From assembly GCA_963721175.1 (NCBI GenBank), contig CAVRIG010000024.1:1-64000 (forward strand): 64,000 nucleotides of DNA, in the 5' to 3' direction. The notes under the pieces were generated by a model, which worked only from the letters and a program-made list of their open reading frames with translations, was not told the DNA's origin and searched no databases. This document shows positions 1 to 9,245 of this stretch, in pieces. The position numbers were made by a program, and so were the translations under genes. Position 1 is the stretch's first letter. The number at the start of each line of letters is the position of its first letter. The DNA is from Aliishimia sp963721175 (GTDB taxonomy: Bacteria; Pseudomonadota; Alphaproteobacteria; Rhodobacterales; Rhodobacteraceae).

Positions 1-176
1 CCAGATGACCCATGATGGAGAAACGCGGCAATGACGTAGTTCCACTTTTTCAACATGGATGCCGATCGGTCTCTGCGTTGGGTTCGATAAATCGCTTTGA
101 ACATCGAACCCGGCACGTGACGTGATCGCGTTTCATTAGGGATATTTGGCAGAAGTTTCGTACGAAGCATTTCTGG

Positions 177-1967
177 TTGAAGGCCGGCGCGGCGGTGGTC
201 GGACTTGGCGTGATCGGCGGCGTCGGGGGGATCCTCTTCATGGATTTCTTCCCCCAGGACGTCCCGATTGAACTTCAACGGCTTGGCGGGGAAGTGGTCC
301 AGGAAATCAGGACGCTGGATGCGCCGAAGGGTTCGCTGAGCACCGAGACGAACGATGGCTTCCCAGTCACTTCGGTCACACGAGCCGCCGGATCGTCGGA
401 CCCGGGGCCGACCGACTGGCCGGGATACAACCGCACGCTCGACGGTGATCGCTATTCGCCCCTGACCGACATCACGACGGAAAACGTCGATGAAGGTGCT
501 CTGCACCTATGACACGGGCGTGAGAACGGCGTTCGAGTCCAGCCTGGTCGTGGTCAATGGCGCGCTGATCGGGACCACCGAATTCGACAAGTTTTCGCTC
601 GACCCCTCCACCTGCGCCGAGAACTGGCGCGTCAAGGAGGAATTTCCGCAAAGCGTCCTCGGCGTGAACCGCGGCGTCGCCCACCTGGACGGCGCGCTGT
701 TTCGCGGTCTGCAAGATGGCCGGGTCGTCGCCTACAACCTCGAGACCGGCGCCAAGCGCTGGGAGACGGAGATCGCCGACCCGTCGATCGGAGAGACCGT
801 GCCGGCCGCGCCGGTCGCCTGGGACGGCATGGTCTGGATCGGACAGGTCGGGAGTGGACTACAAGGACGTGAAGGGAAGGATGTACGGGCTCGACGCCCA
901 GACCGGCGAGATCGTCTGGGAATTCTATCTCGTCCCCTACCGGGAGGGGGACAAGCTGCGCGGCCCGCTCGTGCAGAACCCTCTCAGTGGCGAGACCTGG
1001 AACAACAAGCCCGGCATCCCGATCAGCGGTGGCGCCACCTGGACCTCCTACACGGTCGATCCGGACACGGGAGAGCTGTTCATACCGGGCGGCAACCCCG
1101 CGCCGGACTACGACATCATGGTGCGGGAAGGAACGAACCTCTACGCGGGGGCGGTCGTGGTGTTGGACGCCAAGACCGGCGAGTACCGCACGCACTACGA
1201 GATCACGGGCGACGACTGGCATGACTGGGACGTCTCGAACCCGCCGATCCTGATCGAATCCAGAGCCGGCCGCGACATGGTGATCGTCACGCCGAAGGAC
1301 GGCCACGTCTACGGCTTCGACCGCGAAACCGGGACGCGCCTCTACAAGGTGCCGGCTACCCAGATCGTCAACGCCGACGCTCCCTTCGAGGTTGGCAAGG
1401 CCGTGCGGTTCTGCCCCGGCTCCGTCGGCGGCGCGGAGTGGAACAGTGCGGCCTACGTGCCGGAGACCAACCTGATCCTCACCGGTCAGGTCGACTGGTG
1501 CTACGCGGTGACGATGTCGGATGAGAAGGAACTCGAAACCGTGCCTATCGGCGCGCCCTGGATGGACATGGCGACGCTCGATCCGCTCTACGCGCTCGGC
1601 AAGCCGGTCCAGAGCGAAGAGAACTGGCACGGCTGGGTCTATGCCGTCGACGCCGATAGCGGCGAATGGGCGTGGCGGGCCGAGCTCAACTACCCGATCG
1701 TCAGCGGGATGACCCCGACCGCCGGAAACGTGGTGTTCTTCGGGGACGTCGGCGGCAACTTCTATGCGCTCGACAGCACCACCGGCGAACAGCTCTGGAC
1801 CACCGAGATCGACGGTTTGGATCGGCGGCGGCGTAATCACCTACATGGCGGACGGCGCGCAGAGGGTCGCCGTGGCGGCTGGCTTCACCTCGCCGTTCTG
1901 GCCGACCAAGCAGACCACCGCCAAGGTTCTCGTCCTCGGCCTCGACGATGAGGCGGCGAGCGAATGA
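177..1967 (+). CDS. PQQ-dependent quinoprotein dehydrogenase, frameshifted
   Basis: Probable membrane-anchored pyrroloquinoline-quinone dehydrogenase. The N-terminus has one hydrophobic helix (AGAAVVGLGVIGGVGGILF), then the family opening WPGYNRTLDGDRYSPL, then repeated propeller blades such as YNLETGAKRWETEI, LDAQTGEIVWEF and VDADSGEWAWR, plus HDWDVSNPPIL. The protein is spread over three reading frames. Single-base shifts fall near 490, 854 and 1819, and the last is cured by dropping one G before the ATCGGCGGC run. No haem c motif is visible, so electrons would go to the quinone pool. The TTG at 177 is only a nominal start, because upstream in-frame codons (FIRDIWQKFRTKHFW) also look coding. 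A terminal oxidase gene follows 87 bases downstream. The substrate cannot be read from sequence. Confidence 0.75.
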
Positions 1968-2054
1968 TCCGGAACGTCGTCATCGCAGGCGGAGGGGCTG
2001 GAAGGCGCTCGCATTGCCCGGTCCGCGTCCGTCGCGCACGTTGGGCGGCCTGAC

Positions 2055-2551
2055 ATGGACATTTTCGATCCCGTGACTCTGTCGCGCATCCAGTTCGCCT
2101 TCGTCATCAGCTTTCACATCATCTTCCCTGCCTTCACCATCGGCCTCGCAGCATGGCTCGCGACGATCGAAGGCATGCGCTATTTCACCGGAAATCCGCT
2201 CTACCGGCGGATGTTCGATTTCTGGTTGAGGATTTTCGCGGTTTCCTTCGGAATGGGCGTGGTGACCGGGATCGTCATGGCTTTCCAGTTCGGCACCAAT
2301 TGGGGCGTTTTGGCCGAGCGTACCGGGTCGATCCAAGGGCCGCTGCTCGGCTACGAATCCTTCACCGCCTTCATGCTCGAGGCCAGTTTCTTCGGCGTCA
2401 TGCTGCTCGGCCGAAACCGCGTCCTGCCGGGCTTCTACCTCTTCGCCTGCTGCATGGTGTCGCTCGGCACGATGTGCTCCTCGTTCTGGATCCTCGCCAA
2501 CAATTCCTGGATGCAGGCCCCGGTCGGCCACGAGATCACCGACGGCCGGAT
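2055..2551 (+). pseudogene. cydA: cytochrome bd ubiquinol oxidase subunit I, 3' truncated by IS3
   Basis: The first ~165 residues of CydA/CioA are intact: MDIFDPVTLSRIQFAFVISF, the haem-ligand segment SFHIIFPAFTIG, GMGVVTGIVMAFQFGTNW, and the LEASFFGVMLLGRNR segment with its conserved Glu. A full subunit I is about 450-520 residues. Here homology stops after GHEITDGR at about 2551, and the next bases encode an IS3 transposase on the opposite strand. The Q-loop, the C-terminal helices and the subunit II gene are absent. The oxidase from this copy cannot be functional unless the rest lies elsewhere. Confidence 0.85.
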
Positions 2552-3400
2552 CATGAGCGCCTCCCTGGTGTATTCATCGATGATGTCGAGCGTTCGAAAC
2601 ACCCGCCCGTCATGGGTCCGGTCCTGGACGAAATCGTGGGACCAGACGTGGTTCGGCCGCTCCGGCCGGAGACGCACGCAGGAGCCGTCACCCAACCAGA
2701 GCCGGCCCTTCTTCGCCTGTTTTTGTGGAATTTTCAGCCCTTCGCGACGCCAGATCCGCTCAACCCGCTTGTGGTTCACGTGCCCGTTGACCGGCAGGCG
2801 AATTGCAAGGCAATTCTGCCGAGAGGGGGCCAGCGTTGTTCGGCATTCCGGTGATCATCCGATAGCCGTGACGCCCGTGGGTGCGCGTCAGCTCGATGAT
2901 GTCGTCGGTCAGCCGTTCCTCGTCGGATCGGCCATGCGGAACCTTGCGCCGTGTGGAGCGATGTTGGCCCAAGGTGCGGCAGGCGCGGCGCTCGGATACG
3001 CCGAGCGCCTGCCGCACATGGTCGATGCATTTGCGGCGGCGCGAAGGGCTTGAGATGTCTTCCCCGGGCAGCCTCGGCCAGGATCATCTTGTCCGGCGTC
3101 AGATCCGAGACCGCGCGCCGCAGCCTCTGGTTCCCGGTCTCGAGCTCCTTCAGCCGCTTGAGCTGATCACGATTCCTCCCACCATACTGCTTGCGCCATC
3201 GATAGCAGGTCTGCCGGGTGACGCCGATCTGGCGCACCGCGTCGCCGATCGCCATTCCTTGCCCTTGCAGAACTTCCACCTGTCGTAGCTTCAACACGAT
3301 GTCTTCGGGTTTGTCGCGCTTGCCAGCCATCTCTTGGTCCTCCTGAAAATCGGGATAAGACTATCCCAGTCGGTGGAACACTTCAGCGGGGGCACTCCAG
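2552..3400 (-). mobile_element. IS3-family element remnant (OrfA plus truncated OrfB)
   Basis: OrfA begins at 3330 with MAGKRDKPEDIVLKLRQVEV and a helix-turn-helix segment (GVTRQTCYRWRKQYGG). OrfB pieces follow in other frames: RACRTLGQHRSTRRKVPHG, HGRHGYRMITGM, NHKRVERIWRREGLK, and the DDE-domain segment PNHVWSHDFVQDRTHDGR up to DEYTREALMIR, where it abuts cydA. The last half of the catalytic domain (second D and E) is missing and OrfB is frameshifted near 2780. The leader with GGGATAAGACTATCCC lies about 3350-3365. This is a dead remnant, and its end nearest cydA is deleted. Confidence 0.8.
2793..2820. repeat. small hairpin inside the IS3 OrfB remnant
   Basis: GAATTGC-AAG-GCAATTC is a perfect 7-bp inverted repeat that extends outward to GGCAG/CTGCC with a two-base bulge. 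It lies exactly where OrfB loses its frame, between the codons for MITGMPNNAG and VNHKRVERIW. It looks like a short insertion of about 30 bases rather than normal OrfB sequence. Confidence 0.5.
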
Positions 3401-3677
3401 GACCGTTTCCTGATCCTCCTCACCCTGGCGCAGCACCCGGTTCTCCCGCTCCGGTGACTTCATCTTCTCTACCATCGCGGTCGACGCGCGCGCGCTTGCC
3501 GCTGTCGACATCAGGCTTCTTGACCCATTCGTTCGGAGTTTGTGGCGCTCAGACGATCTTCGCGGAAATCGACATCGCCGCCTGCCAGCGCGATCCATGC
3601 TCGCCCTCATTGTCGAGGGCCAGCCGCACCGCACGCTCGCGCACTTCGGGGGAAGACTTGTTCGTCGCCTTGCTCAT
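3400..3677 (-). pseudogene. second IS3-family OrfA fragment
   Basis: From 3677 the minus strand encodes MSKATNKSSPEVRERAVRLA, then LDNEGEHGSRWQAAMSI, the classic start of an OrfA helix-turn-helix protein of another IS3 subgroup. A frameshift near 3550 leads to NEWVKK and then EKMKSPERENRVLRQ, the leucine-zipper part. Homology ends near 3400, where the other IS3 remnant begins. No OrfB is attached, so this is a nested or adjacent IS scar. Confidence 0.75.
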
Positions 3678-3793
3678 GATGCTCCATCCCGCTCAGGAGT
3701 GGGAGCCTCCGGCAAATCCGGGGCGGTTCAGAGTGCCTCCCCACCTCACCTCAGCACGCGCCGTGCAGAGGATGCCGCGCTGGCGGGTCGGGT

Positions 3794-5068
3794 TTACGCG
3801 AGCGCTTGCAGGAAGGCCGCAGCCTCGGGGTGCAACCGGGCAGCGCTCGCGCGGCGCTCGACGACGTGGCGGGCGGCGGCGCCGCGCAGACGGGCGGCGC
3901 TCGGATCGTCCAGCGTCTGCGCGACCGCTCGCGCGAGGGCGCCGGGATTGCGCATGTCCGCAAGGATCGCGCAGCCGTCATCGGCGAACTCGGTCACCGG
4001 CTCGGTATCGGACAGAACGAGTGGACAGGCCGTCGCCATCGCCTCGAGCATCGACCAGGAAAGGACGAAGGGCACGGTCAGGTAGACATGTGCATCGCTG
4101 CGGCGAAGAAGCCAGAGGTAGGAGCGGACCGGCAGCGTGCCCAGCAGAACGACGCGGCTTCTGTCGAGGCCGGGTATCGCGAGCCCCTGCGCCAGCCAGT
4201 CGACCCGGCGCATGCCGTCGGTCCCGTAGGCGACGGTCGGCGCGCCGGCGATCGCAATCACGGCGCGCGGGTGCGCCGCCTGGATGGCCGGCAGGGCGGC
4301 CATGAAATTCGGAAAGCCGCGATGCGGCTCCATCCCGCGCGTGGCATAGGTCACGAGCGGCGTCGACGCATCGAGTCTGCGCAGGGGCTCCGGGCAATCC
4401 TTATGGTCCGTTCGAGCCTCGGAGGGCCGGAAATACGACGTGTCGATGCCGTCGTGATGAACGGTGATTTGCCGGCGCAGCGTGGCGGGGAAGCGGTCGG
4501 CCTGGAAGTCGGTCGGGCAGATGGCGGCGTCGGCGCAGGAGATCTCGAGCGCCATCGCCGCGTTCCGGCTGCGCTCCACCATCGCTTGATCCGCCTCGGC
4601 CAGATCTCCGTGGGGCTCGCCGAGATAGGCGAGGTCCGGGGCAGGGTGGTCATACCACCACTCGCAGTAGGCCACCGTCCGGACACGCGGGAAGATGTCG
4701 CGCGCGAAGAGGCCGGCGCCGGGTCCGGCATGGGACACTACGAGGTCTGGGGCGAAACCGGATCGGGCGGCGGCGAGGGCGGCGGCCGCGAAGCCCTGCG
4801 CGTTCAGCACCGCCCGGTCGAAGGCCTGGGCATAGGGATGCGTCCGCGCGGAGGGATCCCGGCGGGGGGCATAGACAAGGCTGCGACAGCCGGGAATTTC
4901 GACGCCATTTCGCGACGCGAAGCTGACCGGCCATCCCAGACCGGCGAGGTGTTGGCCGAGACCGCTGAATTGCCCCGGCCCGTCGTCGTGCACGAACATC
5001 ACGTGCGGCAAGGCGCGCCCCGTCATGGCCGGGGCAGCCTGTGCCGCGACAGGCGTCACCGCGTTCAT
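3794..5068 (-). CDS. glycosyltransferase family 4-like protein
   Basis: 424-residue GT-B-type glycosyltransferase. The N-terminal domain opens with PHVMFVHDDGPGQFSGLGQH. The C-terminal nucleotide-sugar domain contains VTYATRGMEPHRGFPNFMAA, the usual start of this half in family GT4, and SWSMLEAMATACPLVLSDTEPV, the acceptor/donor-loop region with the conserved E. A start at 5068 gives a 1-base overlap with the upstream gene, so the two are likely co-transcribed. The sugar specificity is unknown. The gene lies at the distal end of the surface-glycan island, next to IS remnants. Confidence 0.8.
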   Translation of the reverse strand: MNAVTPVAAQAAPAMTGRALPHVMFVHDDGPGQFSGLGQHLAGLGWPVSFASRNGVEIPGCRSLVYAPRRDPSARTHPYAQAFDRAVLNAQGFAAAALAAARSGFAPDLVVSHAGPGAGLFARDIFPRVRTVAYCEWWYDHPAPDLAYLGEPHGDLAEADQAMVERSRNAAMALEISCADAAICPTDFQADRFPATLRRQITVHHDGIDTSYFRPSEARTDHKDCPEPLRRLDASTPLVTYATRGMEPHRGFPNFMAALPAIQAAHPRAVIAIAGAPTVAYGTDGMRRVDWLAQGLAIPGLDRSRVVLLGTLPVRSYLWLLRRSDAHVYLTVPFVLSWSMLEAMATACPLVLSDTEPVTEFADDGCAILADMRNPGALARAVAQTLDDPSAARLRGAAARHVVERRASAARLHPEAAAFLQALA

Positions 5069-5700
5069 CAGCCGGCGAAGATCGACCAGAGGCCGAGGCC
5101 GAGCGAGGCCAAGCCGATCAGAAGCGACACGGCGACGGCGACGGCGAGGCCGCGGGTGCCGGACCGCTGCGGTGGCTCGATCGTTGAAAGCGCGGTCTCG
5201 ATTCGGGCCTGGACGACCTCGATCCGCTCCATCGCTTCGCGCAGCGGGGCGTCGGCGTTGCGCGGCTCACGGCCGATGCTCGCACGCAGGCGGCACAGCT
5301 CTTCGTAACCGCGCTCGGCGAGTCTGCGGGCCGGATCCTCTGACGGTTTCGCACGGCCGACCTGGCGCAGCTCCCCCGACGTGCCGTCTTCGGCACGGGC
5401 GACGGCCCTGATGGTGAACTCGAAGCCAGGCTCCAGCGGATCGTCGAGATCGAACGCGAATCCGTAGCGTCCGGTGCCGATCCCGCCGCGCTCCAGGTCG
5501 GGGCGGTGATCGTCGGCGCGGACCTCGCCGATGAGCCGCCCCTCCCGGACGATCTGCACGGTCACGGCGGCGTCGGGATCGGCGCGGTCGATCGCCCAAC
5601 CCGACACCCGACCTGGGCGGGGCACGTCGATGACGCCGTTGATCCGGGCGCCGGATGCGGCCTCGGCGTCGGCCGCGAGGCGAGGTGAGTTTTCGGACAT
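5068..5700 (-). CDS. GWA-type beta-domain protein with C-terminal membrane anchor
   Basis: 210 residues in three parts. Residues ~20-100 form a beta-rich module, GRVSGWAIDRADPDAAVTVQ then RPDLERGGIGTGRYGFAFDL. This pattern is seen beside or fused to glycosyltransferases in alphaproteobacteria (GWA...RPDL...GFxF). Residues ~120-180 are charged and helical. Residues ~185-208 form one transmembrane helix (VAVAVSLLIGLASLGLGLW). There is no signal peptide, so the anchor is probably a tail anchor with the module in the cytoplasm. It is the first gene of a two-gene unit with the GT at 3794. The function is not known. A role as glycan-assembly scaffold is inferred from the neighbours. Confidence 0.6.
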   Translation of the reverse strand: MSENSPRLAADAEAASGARINGVIDVPRPGRVSGWAIDRADPDAAVTVQIVREGRLIGEVRADDHRPDLERGGIGTGRYGFAFDLDDPLEPGFEFTIRAVARAEDGTSGELRQVGRAKPSEDPARRLAERGYEELCRLRASIGREPRNADAPLREAMERIEVVQARIETALSTIEPPQRSGTRGLAVAVAVSLLIGLASLGLGLWSIFAG

Positions 5701-5775
5701 GGTGGGTCTCCCTGATATGTTTGCGGTTTCTTAAGCCCCACGGCCTTAACGCCGTGCTTAAGAGAGAGGTGAGAA

Positions 5776-6884
5776 ATGCGGAAGATTGCGTTCATCCTGT
5801 GCCTTCTGGCATCGGGCTCCGCGGCCGAGACGACACTCTTCGACTGGTCGCAGGACGCCTGTGCGCGCTGGGACATCCCCGACACGCCAGCCCGGTTCTG
5901 GCGCGAGGAGACCGGCGTCGCGATGATCGCGGGCTCCGAATCCTCGCGGATCAGCCGGGGCCCGTCGCCCTTCGCCCTCGAACGCGTCCTGCGCACGTCG
6001 CCTATGCGGGCGGCCACGATGCGGACCCGCGCGATCATGACGACCGGGCCTGGATCCATTCGGTCTGGGCGCATCGGGACGGCCGGATCGAGGCCCTGGC
6101 CCATGTGGAGTATCACGGGCACCGGCATGGCACCTGCGCGCGCCGGAACCTACATGGCCTGCTGGCGCAATTCGATCATCGCGCTCGAGAGCCGAGACGG
6201 GCGCAGCTTCGTGCGGTCCTTGGGCCCGCCGGTCGCGGCGCTGCCGGAGGTCTATGATTCCGCGCAGACGCGGCGGTCGGGCTATTTCAACCCGTCCAAC
6301 ATCTTCAGCGACGGCCGATTCCTGCACGTCTTCGTCTTTGCGGAGGCCTATGGCGCCCAGGCGCGCGGGGCCTGCCTGCTGCGGCGAAGGGTCGAGGGCG
6401 GCGATGTGGCTGGCCTGGGACGGGGCGGGTTTCGGCGGCACAACTCTCGGGGCCTGGCCGGCCCGTCCGCGGCGACACCTGCGCGCCGGTCTCAGGGGTG
6501 ACCTCGACGCTCGTCCTCGGTGGTTCGCGACGACGGCCGGCACGGTATCTCGCGGTGACGGCGCGGACGGTCGAGGGGCGGCACGGCATCTGGCTGCAGA
6601 GATCGGCCGACCTTCTGGCGTGGTCCGGGCCCGAACTGCTGGTCGAGCTGCCGCTGCTCTGGCGGCGGGACTGCGCGGCGCCTGCGGCCTATGCCTATCC
6701 GGCCCTGATCTCGCCCGAAAGCGCGTCGCGAAACTTCGAGACGGTCGAGGGCGAGGTCTGGCTGACCGCGGTGCGGATGCCGCTCGGGGCCGACTGCGCT
6801 GTCGGTCCCGAGCGAGATCTCGTGGCCTGGCGCCTTCGCCGCACGATGTCCGGCGGGCTCGCGATGGCCGAGGACGCGCCTTGA
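5776..6884 (+). CDS. secreted protein of unknown function, propeller-like, frameshifted
   Basis: Begins MRKIAFILCLLASGSAA, a clean signal peptide with an AxA-type site, after the ribosome site AGAGAGGTGAG. Real coding moves between frames, and the pieces include WIHSVWAHRDGRIEALAHVE, RSGYFNPSNIFSDGRFLHVF, MWLAWDGAGF, and then YAYPALISPES and EVWLTAVRM to the stop at 6884. The total is about 365 residues with at least four shifts. The repeated short strands and a FNPSNI-type motif suggest a five-bladed propeller like those of glycoside hydrolases, but I cannot assign a family. It is divergent from 5700 and convergent with the acyltransferase ending at 6917. Confidence 0.55.
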
Positions 6885-6916
6885 CTGCAAGGCTGCGCGC
6901 GCGGCGGTAACGGGTG

Positions 6917-7745
6917 TCAGCTGGCCTCGGCGAGTTCGGCAGCGGCGAGGCGCGACAGGACCGCCGCCGGGTCTTCGAGGTCCGCCGCGGTGACGACCGG
7001 GCCCTCGTAGGGCATCACGGTAGCCGGACGCGATCTTCTCCTCGATCACATCGAGCGCGGCCTCGATGTCGTCCATCGGCGCGTCGAAGAGATCGTAGAT
7101 CGAGTAGCGCCACCAGGCCGAGGCCAGCAGCCGCTCGACCAGCGCCTCGGGAAAGCGCAGGCGCAGGACCCGGCCCGGGGTGCCGACGACGATGCGCGTA
7201 GGGCGGCACGTCCTTCACCACCGTCGCGCGGGCGCCGATGATCGCGCCGGTCCCGACGGTGATGCCGGACTTGAGAAACGCGCCCTGGCCGATCCAGACG
7301 TCGGGTTCCAGCGTCGTGACCGGGCAGGAGCCGGGAACGGGGCGCTACATGGCCCTGATCTCGGCCGCCCGGTCGGCCGCCATCAGATCGGTCCCAGCCG
7401 TTGACCTCCGGATAGTAGGCGGTCCGCGAGGTCGTCAGCCAGTCGGTCGGATGCTCGTGGGTGCCGATGATGACGCCCGCCGCGATCGAGCAGTAGCGGC
7501 CGGCGCGGAGGTTGTTCAGCGTTCCGCCGGAGAGGTTGCAGAACGCGCCGACATCGAGGAACGCGCCCGGCGTGATGGTCGAGATTACCGAGGTCGGGCC
7601 CTCGAACCGTGACGCCGCCTCGATCCGCCTGGCGCTGCGCCGAGGCCGGCGAGCTTCAGGCCGCAGGCTGCCATGGCGGCGTAGTCGTCGCGGGAGAGCG
7701 GGAGGGTGATCTGGGGCAGGTCGAGGCTTGGCTCAGCGTGGTTTC
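6917..7745 (-). CDS. hexapeptide-repeat acyltransferase, frameshifted
   Basis: Left-handed beta-helix acyltransferase of the CatB/xenobiotic acetyltransferase kind. Pieces in order are TPGAFLDVGAFCNLSGGTL, GRYCSIAAGVIIGTHEHPTD (with the catalytic-type His), EPDVWIGQGAFLKSGITVGT, GAIIGARATVVKDVPPYA, IVVGTPGRVLRLRFPEALVE, and a C-terminal helix ending LAAAELAEAS. At least four single-base shifts separate these pieces. The start is unclear, and coding is recognisable from PSLDLPQITLPLSRDDY near 7740. As the last gene of the minus-strand operon, it likely O-acetylates a surface glycan. Confidence 0.7.
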
Positions 7746-7798
7746 CTTGACGATAAGCGTTGCTTCGGTGCGTGCGAACCTTGTCTGGCGCGCGCGCG

Positions 7799-9202
7799 CT
7801 AGCTTGCCGCCGGCATTTCGGCGAGTCGGCGCGGAGCGCGGCCAGGGTCTGGCGGGAGGGCTCGTGATCGGGGTCGATCTCGAGCGCGCGCTCCTGGGCC
7901 GCCATCGCGCCTGCGACGTCGCCCGCGGCGCGCAGGGCCACGCCGAGGAAGTGCCAGTATTCCTGGTGGGCGGGCCGGAGCGTCGGTCGCGCGCCGGGCG
8001 TGGTTCGCCGCCTCTGCGTGGCGTTCGAGCCGATAAGGAACTCGGCCAGCGTCCGCTGGCGCCTCGGCATAGCGGGCAGGTGGGCCGACGGCTTGCGCGG
8101 AAGGAGCCGAGTGGTGTCTCGTCGTCGCCGCGCTGCCAGGCAAGGCGGCCGTCGCGGATCTGGATCTCGGCCTCCAGCCTGCGGATCTCGCGGCTCTGGA
8201 CGGCTGCAGCTGCGCCGCGATGCGGGCGACTCGTCGGCGCCGAACTCGAGGCTGGTCCGGCGTCGTCGGGATAGGCGTCGAAGTTCTCGTTGAAGAGCGT
8301 CGCGCGGGTGGGGAAGTGCCGCCGGCGGACGGTCGCGTTCGAGGCGCGGAAGCTCGCATAGAACGCCTCGGCCGCGGAACGCGCGGGGCGCGGGCCCTTG
8401 CCGGGAAAGTGCTCCGGCGAGCGCATCGGCGAGCGGGCCCTGCACCGCCTCGCGCGGCAGGCCCGGCGGACGTTCCGAGGGTCGCGTTGACGCGGCGCAG
8501 GAAATCCTGCGCCCGGGGTCGATCGACTCGTTGAGCTCTCGACCGGCAGGTAGTCCTTCGCCGCGCCGAGGCCCCATGCCGCGAGGAAGTCGGCGATGAC
8601 ATCGCCAGCCGAGGAGTTCGCATGCTCTCGAAGAGGCGGACATAGACGTGCGGCGGCCCGAAGACGTCCTCCCAGAGCCGGAGCGAGACGTCGTAGTTGA
8701 AGAGGGGTGGTCGGCGTCGGCCGCGCGGCAGGATCTCGCTGGCGGTGCCGACCCGCTCTTCAGTCGCGTCGAGTGGAGCGAGATCGCAACCTGATCCTGC
8801 CGGCGCAGATAGACGCAGACATCGATGCGGTCGAAATGCGGCACCAGCAGATCCGCAGACGCTGCACCTCCGCCCGTGTCGTCAGCCGGCTGTGGCAATG
8901 CTCGCTGCAGAAGACGGTGATGCCGGAGCCCGGAGCTCGGCCTCGGCCTGGCGTTCGAATACGGCGCGCGGAAATCGGCGACGCGCGCGTCGGAATGGAC
9001 GCCGAAGGCTCCGCGCAGCGGGTCGCGGCGCGCATCGTCCATCGCGTAGGCGACGAGGCCGGTATGGTTCATCCGGCCCGGAAAGCGGGGATAGCGGATG
9101 TCGCGCGCCTGCAGGCGCTCGCGGTTGCGGGCGAGGAAGCCTCTGCAGCGACGTCGTCCCGGTCTTCTCGGTTCCGATCTGGAGGATGCAGCGTCTGGTC
9201 AT
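7799..9202 (-). CDS. sulfotransferase-like P-loop protein with C-terminal TPR, frameshifted
   Basis: Starts MTRRCILQIGTEKTGTTSLQ, the 5'-phosphosulfate-binding loop typical of PAPS-dependent sulfotransferases. Downstream segments in shifted frames include NHTGLVAYAMDDARRDPLRG, TVFCSEHCHSR, LLVPHFDRIDVCVYLRRQDQ and SLHSTRLKSG. The C-terminal part has a TPR-like unit, EYWHFLGVALRAAGDVAGAM then ALEIDPDHEPSRQTLAALR. The total length is about 465 residues with several single-base shifts. It follows the HlyD gene by about 43 bases. It probably sulfates a glycan or a secreted protein, and the acceptor is unknown. Confidence 0.65.
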
Positions 9203-9245
9203 GGTCGACTCCCTGGGCGGCGCGGCTGGCCGGGTGGTGAGCAGT

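Noticed and set aside
1..134. Possible gene at the window start
   Set aside because: No frame with recognisable protein or start; only leader sequence of the quinoprotein gene.
3806..5308. 500-codon plus-strand open frame
   Set aside because: Antisense to the GT4 gene; composition is low-complexity with no domain.
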